From JBFLVT01 sp036804525 (GTDB lineage: Bacteria > Bacillota > Desulfotomaculia > Desulfotomaculales > JASEER01), in contig DAIRSE010000002.1 of NCBI GenBank assembly GCA_036804525.1, positions 124,001 to 188,000 of the forward strand: a stretch of 64,000 nt of DNA, read 5' to 3'. The first letter of the stretch is position 1, and every line of letters begins with the position of its first letter. Made by a program: the position numbers and the translations under genes. The notes under the pieces were generated by a model. That model did no database searches, was not told where the DNA came from, and was given only the letters and a program-made list of their open reading frames with translations. This document shows positions 8,217 to 16,208 of this stretch, in pieces.

Positions 8217-9233
8217 GTGGGCGCCAAAAAGATCGGAAAACAGACGTACAAGCCGGACAATCCTCCAGTAATCATCAGTACCGCAACAGTGGTTGGGCCC
8301 TTTGAAGGCCAGGGGCCTCTAAGGGACTACTTCGACCATATCTATACCGATCTGACAGCCGGAGAGCGCAGCTTTGAAGCCGCCGAGAAGGAAATGATGC
8401 TGAACGCCTGCTTCACCTGCCTGAACAAGGCCAACGTAACGCCACAGGAGGTGGACTTTTTCCTTGCCGGAGACCTGCTGAACCAGACCATTTCCTCCGG
8501 GTTTTCGGCCCTGGAACTGCGTATCCCCTACCTCGGGATCTACGGCGCCTGCTCCACGTCGGCAGAGGGTCTTTGCCTCGCCACAATGCTGGTGGACGGG
8601 GGTTTCGCCTCCTTCGTCCTGGCGGCTACGAGCAGCCACAACGCCTCAGCCGAAAGGCAGTACCGGTATCCCACCGAATACGGTTACCATCGCAAGCCCC
8701 ACGCGCAGTGGACGGTGACCGGGGCCGGTGCCGCCCTCCTGGCGCCCGACGGCGAAGGCCCGAGGATCACCTGCTTTACCGTAGGCAAGGTCCACGACCT
8801 CGGGATCAAGGACCCCCTCAACCTGGGGGCGGCCATGGCTCCCGCCGCCGCCGATACCATCGTCCGCCATTTCGCCGATACGGGTCACGGCCCGGAGTAT
8901 TTCGACCTGATCGTCACCGGCGACCTGGGAAGGTTCGGTTACGAACTCACCGTGAAGATGACCGAATCCAACGGCGGTTTTGATCTTTCGAGAAACTACA
9001 AGGACTGCGGGTTGATGCTCTACAACACCAAGACGCAGGACGTTCACGCCGGGGGCAGCGGCTGCGCCTCGTCGGCCGTAGTGACCTACGGGTACCTTTA
9101 CAAAAAGCTGATGGACGGTGAACTGAAACGCATTCTCCTTGTGGCCACAGGCGCGCTGCACAACCCGGTGTCCTGTTACCAGGGCAACGGAATACCCGGG
9201 ATCGCGCACGCCGTCTGCATCGAAACGATCTGA
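8217..9233 (+). CDS. spoVAD: Stage V sporulation protein AD
   Basis: A 338-residue soluble protein with a thiolase-like fold that binds dipicolinic acid in the SpoVA complex. The segment GIYGACSTSAEGL around residue 112 and the C-terminal HNPVSCYQGNGIPGIAHAV are typical. The start is GTG 8217 after a weak site (GTGAGGG); an overlapping ATG at 8212 is in the wrong frame. Length matches the family. Encoded between spoVAC and spoVAE with gaps of 18 and 15 bases, so the three are one transcript. Confidence 0.97.
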   Translation: MGAKKIGKQTYKPDNPPVIISTATVVGPFEGQGPLRDYFDHIYTDLTAGERSFEAAEKEMMLNACFTCLNKANVTPQEVDFFLAGDLLNQTISSGFSALELRIPYLGIYGACSTSAEGLCLATMLVDGGFASFVLAATSSHNASAERQYRYPTEYGYHRKPHAQWTVTGAGAALLAPDGEGPRITCFTVGKVHDLGIKDPLNLGAAMAPAAADTIVRHFADTGHGPEYFDLIVTGDLGRFGYELTVKMTESNGGFDLSRNYKDCGLMLYNTKTQDVHAGGSGCASSAVVTYGYLYKKLMDGELKRILLVATGALHNPVSCYQGNGIPGIAHAVCIETI

Positions 9234-9248
9234 CTGGAGGAAAGACAG

Positions 9249-9608
9249 ATGGAATGGCAGACGTATCTCTTCGCCTTTCTTGTCGGGGGGGCCATCGCCA
9301 TGCTGGGCCAGCTCATCCTCGATTTTACTAATCTTGCGCCGGGCCACGTCCTGTCGGGCTTTGTGGTGGCCGGAGGCATCCTCGGCGGGCTCGGTCTCTA
9401 CGATAAGTTAATTCAGTTCGCAGGAGCCGGGGCGACCATGCCCATTTCCAGTTTCGGCAACGCCCTGGTCCAGGGAGCGATATCCGAGGCGGAGCGCAGC
9501 GGAGTCATCGGCGTGTTGACGGGGATGTTCGAGCTGACCAGCACGGGCATTACCGCCGCCATCGTTTTTGGTTTTCTGATAGCCGTTATTTTCAACCCTA
9601 AAGGATAA
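9249..9608 (+). CDS. spoVAE: Stage V sporulation protein AE (AEb type)
   Basis: A 119-residue membrane protein, full length for SpoVAEb. It has three or four hydrophobic segments, with the conserved GLGLYDKLIQFAGAGATMPI and SFGNALVQGAI pieces. GGAGGAAAGAC precedes ATG 9249. It is the last of the three spoVA genes. SpoVAE and SpoVAC are the inner-membrane part of the dipicolinate channel. The operon has no spoVAA, spoVAB, spoVAEa or spoVAF. Confidence 0.96.
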   Translation: MEWQTYLFAFLVGGAIAMLGQLILDFTNLAPGHVLSGFVVAGGILGGLGLYDKLIQFAGAGATMPISSFGNALVQGAISEAERSGVIGVLTGMFELTSTGITAAIVFGFLIAVIFNPKG

Positions 9609-9774
9609 CAAACCCAAAAGCGAAGTAAGAAATGAGAGGTCAGAGGCGGGTATTCGAAGGAATTCACTTTATGAAATCTGAACCGCCAAGGGCGCCAAGC
9701 AGGCAGAGAACTAACAGCCAACAGCGGTACCGATTACTGATGCCTGACGGCTGAGTGGAAGGAGGTGAAAGCAA

Positions 9775-9996
9775 GTGACCGTCCAGAGCGACTTACAGAA
9801 GTGCATCGCCCAATGCCAGTCCCTTCTCGGGACTTATCAAATGTGCGCGTCGGCCACCCAGGACCAAGCGGCAAAAAAGATGTACCAGGAACTCAGCCAG
9901 GATATGCAGAGGCACATCGATCACCTGAACAACCGTTTAAGCTACCTGGAAAAGAACAACCCGATGTACCAGCAGCAGCAACAGGCCCAACATTAA
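9775..9996 (+). CDS. DUF1657 small helical protein, spoVA-linked
   Basis: 73 residues, GTG start 9775 behind GGAAGGAGGTG. A paralogue of the protein at 2516-2725, with the same helical pattern and a Gln-rich C-terminus (MYQQQQQAQ). It contains two Cys in the first 24 residues. It lies 166 bases behind spoVAE and in front of a strong terminator, so it closes the spoVA transcription unit. DUF1657 members accompany spoVA operons linked to spore heat resistance in Bacilli; the molecular role is unknown. Confidence 0.85.
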   Translation: MTVQSDLQKCIAQCQSLLGTYQMCASATQDQAAKKMYQELSQDMQRHIDHLNNRLSYLEKNNPMYQQQQQAQH

Positions 9997-10016
9997 GCGA
10001 ATCCTATCGGAACCAG

Positions 10017-10048
10017 CGTGCCGCCCACCCGGGCGGCGCGTTTGTTTT
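10017..10048 (+). terminator. Terminator of spoVA unit
   Basis: Stem GCCGCCC/GGGCGGC (10020-10026 and 10031-10037), extended by three further pairs and followed by TTTGTTTTG. It lies about 20 bases behind the DUF1657 stop. Confidence 0.85.
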
Positions 10049-10078
10049 GTTCCGCATTTGTAAAGCTTTTAGAAATTG

Positions 10079-10128
10079 TTAACCCCTTTTTTATTCACCC
10101 TTAACCAATGCTTTACCCCTCCTTCACC
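10079..10128 (+). promoter_or_regulatory. PHO box upstream of pstS
   Basis: Hexamers TTAACC (10101), TTTACC (10112) and TTCACC (10123) are exactly 11 bases apart; further copies are TTCACC (10094) and TTAACC (10079). Direct TTnACn repeats on an 11-base period are how PhoP of Firmicutes binds DNA. They lie about 190-240 bases before the pstS start. Phosphate-starvation control is inferred. Confidence 0.8.
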
Positions 10129-10316
10129 AATTTTAAGTGGGCACGTGCTATCTTGTTCTGGATAAGACTGCTATCACACCGGAAAGGGGGTGCCTGCCAC
10201 AGTATCGGGCCTGACGTCAGTCCAACCAATCCGGAGCGGTCGTGTCATCACTTGCAGTACCCCGGAAAGGGAGTATAGTTATCAGGTTCCAAAATTCTAG
10301 CAATGGAGGTTCGGCA

Positions 10317-11504
10317 ATGAGAAAAAACTTATTGGTATTCTCGATTATCATGATCTTGACCCTCGTCTTCAGCCAGTTTGCCATGGCCCAGGAAGCCGAG
10401 GCCGCGGCAATCTCTGTGCTCATAGACGGCAAGAAGCTTGCGATGGAAAAGGCCCCGCTTATGCAGCAAGGCCGTGTTCTAGTCCCGATGCGCAGCGTCT
10501 TTGAAGCTCTTGAGGCTTCCGTCAGTTGGGATAGCAAAACCCAAACCATCACCGCCAAAAAGGGTAGTACAACTATTATCTTAAAAGCCGGCCAGAAGAG
10601 CGCCACCGTCGGCAACCGAACCGTGACCCTTGATGTCCCGGCCAAAGTGACCGGCGGTACGACTTACGTGCCAATGCGTTTCGTCAGCGAAACCCTTGGA
10701 GCTACGGTTAACTGGAATGCCGCCGCCTCACAGGTTATCGTCAACTCTTTCGTTGCCGGTGCCCTTCCCAAGACCCTCCCGGCCGGCTCTATCAAGATGA
10801 GCGGCTCGACCTCCGTCCAACCCCTGGCTCAGGAACTGGCTAAGGCATTTATGAAGAAGTACCCGAACGTCCAGGTTACCATCGCGGGTGGCGGCTCCAG
10901 TGTGGGCATCAAGGACGTGGCAGAAGGTAAGGTCAACATAGGTAACGCCTCCCGTGCCTTGAAGAGCAGTGATCCGGCGGGTGTCGTCGGTACGACCATC
11001 GCCAAGGACGCCGTCGTTGTTATCGTCAACCCCAAGAATCCCATCGGCAAGCTGACCAAGGAACAGGTCAAAGAGATCTACACCGGCAAGATTACCAACT
11101 GGAAAGACGTGGGCGGCAAGAATGCCCCAATCATCGTTCACTCCCGTGACGCGGCTTCCGGCACCTTCGAGTTCTTTACCGAGGCCTTCCTTGAGAAGGC
11201 AACCGTAGTAGCCACGGCCAAGCAACATGCTTCGAACGGCCTTGTCCGCCAGAATGTCGCCGCTAACGAAAACGCCATCGGCTTCGTCTCGCTGGGGTAC
11301 GTTGACAGCAGCGTTAAAGCTCCGACTATGGACGGGGTTGAGCCCAGCGTGGCGAACTGTAAAAACGGGAGTTACCACTACGTCCGGCCTTTCAATATGT
11401 GCACAAAGGGCGATCCGACAGGTATGGCCAAGTACTTCCTGGACTTCGTGCTTTCGCCCGAAGGTCAGGCCATCGTAGCTAAGGAGTATCTCACTGTCAA
11501 ATAA
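10317..11504 (+). CDS. pstS: Phosphate-binding protein PstS fused to CuAO-N domain
   Basis: 395 residues. A signal peptide (1-24, cut near AMA-QE) is followed by a copper-amine-oxidase N-terminal-like domain at about 32-143 (LVPMRSVFEAL and YVPMRFVSETLGATVNW are its typical repeats) and then the PstS domain at about 158-395 (GSTSVQPLAQELAKAF, GGGSSVGIKDV, NIGNASR, RDAASGTFEFF). Ordinary PstS has no N-terminal CuAO-like domain; in Clostridia this domain is common on cell-surface proteins. There is no lipobox Cys, so the extra domain may hold the binder at the wall. ATG 10317 follows AATGGAGG. Terminator-like hairpin at 11532 separates it from pstC. Confidence 0.95.
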   Translation: MRKNLLVFSIIMILTLVFSQFAMAQEAEAAAISVLIDGKKLAMEKAPLMQQGRVLVPMRSVFEALEASVSWDSKTQTITAKKGSTTIILKAGQKSATVGNRTVTLDVPAKVTGGTTYVPMRFVSETLGATVNWNAAASQVIVNSFVAGALPKTLPAGSIKMSGSTSVQPLAQELAKAFMKKYPNVQVTIAGGGSSVGIKDVAEGKVNIGNASRALKSSDPAGVVGTTIAKDAVVVIVNPKNPIGKLTKEQVKEIYTGKITNWKDVGGKNAPIIVHSRDAASGTFEFFTEAFLEKATVVATAKQHASNGLVRQNVAANENAIGFVSLGYVDSSVKAPTMDGVEPSVANCKNGSYHYVRPFNMCTKGDPTGMAKYFLDFVLSPEGQAIVAKEYLTVK

Positions 11505-11531
11505 CCTTTAGCTGGTTACTCTTCCAACTTA

Positions 11532-11569
11532 CCCGCCTGTTTGGCTGCAAAAACAGGCGGGATATTTTT
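11532..11569 (+). terminator. Attenuating terminator between pstS and pstC
   Basis: 11-bp stem (11532-11542 with 11551-11561), loop of 8 and then ATATTTTTT. It sits just after pstS inside the operon. Partial termination would give more PstS than permease, a common device in pst operons. Confidence 0.8.
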
Positions 11570-11593
11570 TAACTCGCCAAGGGGTGACCACCA

Positions 11594-12628
11594 ATGAGCG
11601 TAAATACACCGGAAAGGATCCCGGTCCTCGGAAAAAACTTCGCGGTAACGGCCGGTGCGAACACGCGCCGCGTACTTAAGGAAGGGATCATTGAGAAGAT
11701 ACTCTTCTTGTTCACCCTGCTTAGTGGCATCCTGATCTTTTTTGTGATGTTTTTCGTGTTGAACAAAGGCTGGCCGGTTTTCCAGGCTAACGGGTTGGGC
11801 TTCGTCTTTGCCGCCGGATGGGATCAAGACTTCCAGGCCGCCTGGCTGGCCAGCGGGGATACGCCGCAATGGAAGTTCGGCGCCCTTCCCCTTGTTGCCG
11901 GAACAGTCTACACTACACTGGGAGCACTGTGCGTGGCCGTGCCCCTAGGCCTTGGCTGCGCGATCTTCCTGACCGAGATGTGCCCTCTTTGGCTCAGGAA
12001 ACCTCTTGAATCGACCGTGAGGCTTTTGGCTGCTATTCCTTCAGTGATCTTCGGTCTTATCGGGCTGCTGGTTGTTGTTCCTTTTATCGCAACACACTTT
12101 ATCAGCAACGAACTGGCGCTTAAAATGATCAACATCTGCGCCCTCGACGGAACAAGCCTCCTGGCGGGAGTCATCGTCCTCAGTATGATGATCAGCCCCA
12201 TTTTCATTGCTCTTGCAAGTGACGCACTGCGGGCGGTGCCGCAGCGCTATAAAGAAGCCGCTTTTGCCCTTGGCGTCACGCATTGGCGCACCATCGTCAA
12301 GGTCCTGATCCCCGCGGCCCGCAAGGGAATCTTGGCCGGAGGCATCCTGGCTACCGGGCGGGCCATTGGCGAGGCCATCGCTCTTTCAATGGTGACAGGG
12401 AGTGTCGCCCATCTCCCCAGCCCGGCGCATGGCTTGGTGTTTTTTCTGGAGCCGATGCGCACCCTAGCCTCTACAATCGTCGATAACGGTGAGGGTATGG
12501 GCGCGGTCACCTGCGAGTCGGCCCTGTTCGCCTGCGGGTCGCTGCTCCTGATATCCTGCTTGCTCCTGAACCTTTTGGCCCGTTTCGTCGCAGGTACAAG
12601 CTGTAAGGGAGGCATAGAGAATGGCTAA
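11594..12628 (+). CDS. pstC: Phosphate ABC transporter permease PstC
   Basis: A 344-residue inner-membrane permease with six predicted membrane segments. The BPD_transp loop is seen as EAAFALGVTHWRTIVKVLIP followed by GRAIGEAIALSMVTG. The cytoplasmic loop after the first helix is longer than in short PstC forms. ATG 11594 has GGGGTGA 8 bases upstream. It overlaps pstA by 8 bases, so the permease halves are coupled. High-affinity phosphate uptake with PstS, PstA and PstB. Confidence 0.96.
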   Translation: MSVNTPERIPVLGKNFAVTAGANTRRVLKEGIIEKILFLFTLLSGILIFFVMFFVLNKGWPVFQANGLGFVFAAGWDQDFQAAWLASGDTPQWKFGALPLVAGTVYTTLGALCVAVPLGLGCAIFLTEMCPLWLRKPLESTVRLLAAIPSVIFGLIGLLVVVPFIATHFISNELALKMINICALDGTSLLAGVIVLSMMISPIFIALASDALRAVPQRYKEAAFALGVTHWRTIVKVLIPAARKGILAGGILATGRAIGEAIALSMVTGSVAHLPSPAHGLVFFLEPMRTLASTIVDNGEGMGAVTCESALFACGSLLLISCLLLNLLARFVAGTSCKGGIENG

Positions 12629-13544
12629 ACGCAGGAAGTCATTCGGCCGTTCACTGTGCTGGATTTCCGGCATCCTGGTTATATCCGTGTGTCTTTCGAT
12701 TATTGCCTTCCTAGTATTAAAGGGCGCCCACGTTATCAACTGGGATTTCCTGACCCACGATCCGGAGCCCAGCCTCCAGGAAACGCTGTCGGGAGGGATA
12801 CGAGCCCCCCTCCTGGGGACAGTCATCCTGATTACACTTGGCATCAGCTTTACCGTCCCCTGGGCTCTTGCGACCGCCATCTACTTGGCTGAGTATTCCC
12901 GGGACAGCCATGTTATGCGAGTGCTTAGGATGGGAATCGACGTCCTGTCCGGTGTGCCGACCATTGTTTTCGCCATTTTCGGCCTGGCCATTTTCACCAA
13001 TCCACAATTGGGATTCTTTAGCACGATGGTAGAGGGCGTCGAAGACGCTAAGGCTTTCGGCCGCAGCTTCTTTGTCGGCGCCCTGACGATGGCCGCAATG
13101 GTCCTACCGTTTGTCGTTAAGTCAATGGAGGAGGCTCTCCGCAGCGTCCCTTTTACCTACCGCGAAGCTTCATATGCGCTGGGAGCAAGCAAGTGGGCCA
13201 CCATCACCAAGGTCGTCATTCCGGCTGCTGGACCCGGAATCATCACCGGCGTCATCCTGGGTATCGGCCGTATCGCAGGCGACACCGCCATTGTCTGGCT
13301 CTGCCTGGGCGGGAGCATGGTCCTTACCGGACCCCAACCGTGGTGGCAGCCTGCCAACTGGCTTGATACTCTGCAGAATACCGGCAGCACTTTAACCTCC
13401 TATATCTATTACTCTTCCCCGGCAGGCGAGGGAAATTCTCCAAATAAAGCCTTCGGAGCCGGTCTGGTGCTAATCACCATCGTCCTGGCACTTAATGCAA
13501 TTGTTGATTATCTCGGGCGTTTCACCCGGTTAAAGGAGGAATAG
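12621..13544 (+). CDS. pstA: Phosphate ABC transporter permease PstA
   Basis: 307 residues, six membrane segments; the coupling loop reads EASYALGASKWATITKVVIP, then IGRIAGDTAIVWL. ATG 12621 lies inside the end of pstC, with GGGAGG ahead. It forms the heterodimeric channel with PstC. pstB follows 3 bases later. Confidence 0.96.
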   Translation: MAKRRKSFGRSLCWISGILVISVCLSIIAFLVLKGAHVINWDFLTHDPEPSLQETLSGGIRAPLLGTVILITLGISFTVPWALATAIYLAEYSRDSHVMRVLRMGIDVLSGVPTIVFAIFGLAIFTNPQLGFFSTMVEGVEDAKAFGRSFFVGALTMAAMVLPFVVKSMEEALRSVPFTYREASYALGASKWATITKVVIPAAGPGIITGVILGIGRIAGDTAIVWLCLGGSMVLTGPQPWWQPANWLDTLQNTGSTLTSYIYYSSPAGEGNSPNKAFGAGLVLITIVLALNAIVDYLGRFTRLKEE

Positions 13545-13547
13545 CTG

Positions 13548-14315
13548 GTGAACAAGATCTTCACTAAAATCACGGTACAAAACCTCTCTACGTGGTACGG
13601 CTCACAGTCCGTTCTCGACCAGGTTAATATAAATATCTATCCTCGGTCGATCACCGGTCTTATCGGTCCTTCCGGTTGCGGGAAGAGCACTTTTCTACGC
13701 TGTCTGAACAGGCTCAACGACCTGATTAAGTCGTTTCGCTGCGAGGGTCTCATTGCCCTGGACAGCGAGGATATTTATGATCCGGAGGTTGACGTTGTCT
13801 TATTGCGGCGCCGCGTGGGAATGGTCTTTCAGTTACCAAATCCCTTTCCTATGTCCATCTTTGACAATATTGCCTTCAGCGTACGGGAACACAACCGGCG
13901 CATTGGAAAAAGCGATCTGGATGATATTGTTGAAAACAGCCTCAGGCGGGCCAACCTTTGGGAAGAGGTTAAGGACAAGCTCCATAAGTCGGCGTTGAGC
14001 CTTTCCGGGGGCCAGCAACAACGGCTCTGCATCGCCCGGGTCCTGGCCGTAAAGCCAGAAGTGATCCTGTTGGATGAGCCGTGTTCCAGCCTGGACCCGC
14101 TTTCTACAGCAAAAATAGAGCATCTTCTGTTTGAGCTAAAGGACCACTATTCTATTGTCGTGGTCACTCATAACCTGGGGCAGGCGAGACGCATCTCGGA
14201 TTACCTCGGTTTCTTCCTTAACGGTCTTCTTGTAGAGCACGGCCCGGCGGCTGAAGTCTTAACCAATCCCCGGCAGAAAGAAACGGAGGATTACCTTACC
14301 GGTAACTTCGGCTGA
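13548..14315 (+). CDS. pstB: Phosphate ABC transporter ATPase PstB
   Basis: A 255-residue ATPase. Walker A GPSGCGKST at 40-48, Q-loop in MVFQLPNPFPMSIFDNI, signature LSGGQQQR, Walker B VILLDEPCSSLDP, and H-loop VVVTHNLGQARRI are all present; the PNPFPMSI segment is specific for PstB. GTG 13548 after AAGGAGGAATAG. The operon ends here without phoU. A PhoU-like domain is instead carried by the symporter at 16209-17939. Confidence 0.97.
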   Translation: MNKIFTKITVQNLSTWYGSQSVLDQVNINIYPRSITGLIGPSGCGKSTFLRCLNRLNDLIKSFRCEGLIALDSEDIYDPEVDVVLLRRRVGMVFQLPNPFPMSIFDNIAFSVREHNRRIGKSDLDDIVENSLRRANLWEEVKDKLHKSALSLSGGQQQRLCIARVLAVKPEVILLDEPCSSLDPLSTAKIEHLLFELKDHYSIVVVTHNLGQARRISDYLGFFLNGLLVEHGPAAEVLTNPRQKETEDYLTGNFG

Positions 14316-14336
14316 TAGTTGGTATTCACCCGGCAC

Positions 14337-14364
14337 TTAACCGATTGTTAACTAATCCTTTACA
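14337..14364 (+). promoter_or_regulatory. Second PHO box
   Basis: TTAACC (14337), TTAACT (14348) and TTTACA (14359) are 11 bases apart, and TTCACC at 14325 precedes them. They lie behind pstB and about 115 bases before the polysaccharide deacetylase, which is thus likely a phosphate-starvation gene with its own promoter. Confidence 0.75.
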
Positions 14365-14476
14365 TCCTGAATTGCTCGTCCGCCTGTTTACTGATGGCAT
14401 TTAACATCCCCAACAACTTGCTTTCCACCTATTTACTTCACAGGAGCAAAAAGTTAAACTCGAGGTATGTATAAAT

Positions 14477-15586
14477 TTGGGAGTGCTTCCGCTGGTGAGG
14501 AAGAAACCGCGCCTTTCTTTTAAGCAATTATTCCTGATGTTCTTAATAGCCTTCATAGTTCTTACCATCACCTGGATTGCAGGCTGCTCCAAGCAGCCTC
14601 GGACAGGCGGTTCTCCTTTTCCGCCGCTCAAGGAAGAACCTGCCATCCAAACACCGCCGGAGCCTGTTTCCGTCGCTACTCCAAAAGGCCACCCCGACGG
14701 GAAGGCCGTAGTCCTGTGCTACCACCAACTGGTAATCAGAAAGCCTGTCTTTAATTCCGAGCTGAATATCGAAGACTTTCGGGCACAGATGAAGTACCTG
14801 GCCGATAACGGGTATACCACCCTGTCACTGGCTGAATTCAAAAACTGCCTGGCGCAGAGGTCATTTCCTCCCAAGTCCGTGCTCATCACCTTTGACGACG
14901 GCTATAAGACCTTCTATACTCTGGCCTACCCGATTCTCAAAGAGTATAGGTTAAAGGCTGCCGTCTTTCCCGTGGTCTCGTTTACACCGGGGCTCGAACG
15001 CCGGATCACCTGGGGAGAACACCTGCGGTTTTATCACCTGAGGGCAATGCTCGAGGACTCCGACCTGATTGACGTAGGTTCACACTCCTACGACCTGCAC
15101 TACCGGACGGAAGACCGCAAAGTGCGGGAGACGGAAACCCCGGTGAAGCAGCCTGCAGGCGGCGCCTACAGTGATGAACTCGCTCCGGACGGGCCTACCC
15201 CTATCCTACTCACAGATGCCGCCGACTCCGAACCTCCGGCGGAAATCCCGCATCGCTCCTTGCCCGGCAGACCGGCCGTCGAGCAAGCCCCCGGCGAGGA
15301 CACGGACGCCTACCAGAAAAGGCTGTACAGAGACCTGCGCCTGGCCAAGGACGTTTTGGAAGCGCAAATCGGCAGGGAGGTCATCGCCCTTTCCTGGCCT
15401 TACGGCCGTGCTACGCCGGCCGCAGTCGAAGCCGGGCGCAGGGCCGGGTACCGGCTCTTCTTCACCACCGCGGGCACTCCGGTCACCAGCGCCACGAAAG
15501 CGGACGCCATCCCCCGCTACCTGGTTCAGAACGGCTCCCTGGAAGAGTTCAAGGCCATCCTTTCTTCGGTTTCTCCTGTAAGCTAG
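14477..15586 (+). CDS. Polysaccharide deacetylase lipoprotein
   Basis: 369 residues from TTG 14477 (GTG 14483 is a possible alternative). An N-terminal membrane segment ends in a lipobox-like IAGC with Cys 37. The NodB-type deacetylase fold is marked by VLCYHQL (79-85), ITFDDGY (137-143, catalytic and metal Asp) and GSHSYDLH (201-208, metal His). A low-complexity insert with Pro and Ala at about 225-275 splits the domain. Late motif ALSWPYGRATPAA. It probably removes acetyl groups from a cell-surface polymer. The PHO box upstream suggests a wall-remodelling role in phosphate limitation. Confidence 0.9.
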   Translation: MGVLPLVRKKPRLSFKQLFLMFLIAFIVLTITWIAGCSKQPRTGGSPFPPLKEEPAIQTPPEPVSVATPKGHPDGKAVVLCYHQLVIRKPVFNSELNIEDFRAQMKYLADNGYTTLSLAEFKNCLAQRSFPPKSVLITFDDGYKTFYTLAYPILKEYRLKAAVFPVVSFTPGLERRITWGEHLRFYHLRAMLEDSDLIDVGSHSYDLHYRTEDRKVRETETPVKQPAGGAYSDELAPDGPTPILLTDAADSEPPAEIPHRSLPGRPAVEQAPGEDTDAYQKRLYRDLRLAKDVLEAQIGREVIALSWPYGRATPAAVEAGRRAGYRLFFTTAGTPVTSATKADAIPRYLVQNGSLEEFKAILSSVSPVS

Positions 15587-15701
15587 GTATGTGAAGCAAA
15601 TGCATTGCGAAGACAACAACAACCTTGCAATAAGACTCTTGTTATGTTAAGAATTTGTTAAGTGAACAAAAGCACAAAGCTTCTTTGGGAGGGATGATTT
15701 T

Positions 15702-16181
15702 ATGATAAACAGAGTCCTTGCGGGCGTCGATGGATCACCAAATTCCCTCCGGGCGGTCCGTACAGCCGCCGATATCCTAGACCGTGAAGCACAGGGAACG
15801 CTTACCCTGGTCTATGTCGCCAAGGCTCCCACCGCTCTTGAATGGTTCCAGGGCCCGGGAGGCCTGGTACAGGGCGGTCTTGGAGAGGTCGAAAAACGGG
15901 AGCGCGAAGCCATGGAGGCTGCGTCGGCAGAAGGGCAAAAAATGCTCGAGGAAGCACGCTCCATTTGCTTGAACGTTCTTAAGGATAGGCCTGTCCGTAT
16001 TGAAACGCTGGTCCTTTTTGGCGATCCAGCTCAACTAATTACTGAGTATGCCGAAGAGAAGGAATACGATATGGTCGTGCTCGGTAGTCGGGGCGCCGGC
16101 CCCCTGCGGGGCGTCCTGCTCGGAAGCGTCAGTTACAAGGTCCTAAACAGCGCGCATTGCCCCGTATTGATCGTCAAATAA
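15702..16181 (+). CDS. Universal stress protein (UspA family)
   Basis: 159 residues. The N-terminal strand MINRVLAGVDGSPNS and the ATP-binding motif GSRGAGPLRGVLLGSVS (G-2x-G-9x-G-S) mark an ATP-binding Usp. GGGAGGG precedes ATG 15702. Just upstream, GTTAAG occurs twice 11 bases apart (15646, 15657), a weak PHO-like pattern. It sits between phosphate genes, 27 bases before the symporter, so it is probably co-transcribed with it. Confidence 0.93.
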   Translation: MINRVLAGVDGSPNSLRAVRTAADILDREAQGTLTLVYVAKAPTALEWFQGPGGLVQGGLGEVEKREREAMEAASAEGQKMLEEARSICLNVLKDRPVRIETLVLFGDPAQLITEYAEEKEYDMVVLGSRGAGPLRGVLLGSVSYKVLNSAHCPVLIVK

Positions 16182-16208
16182 AGGCTTGAGACGAGGCTAG
16201 TACGCCCT

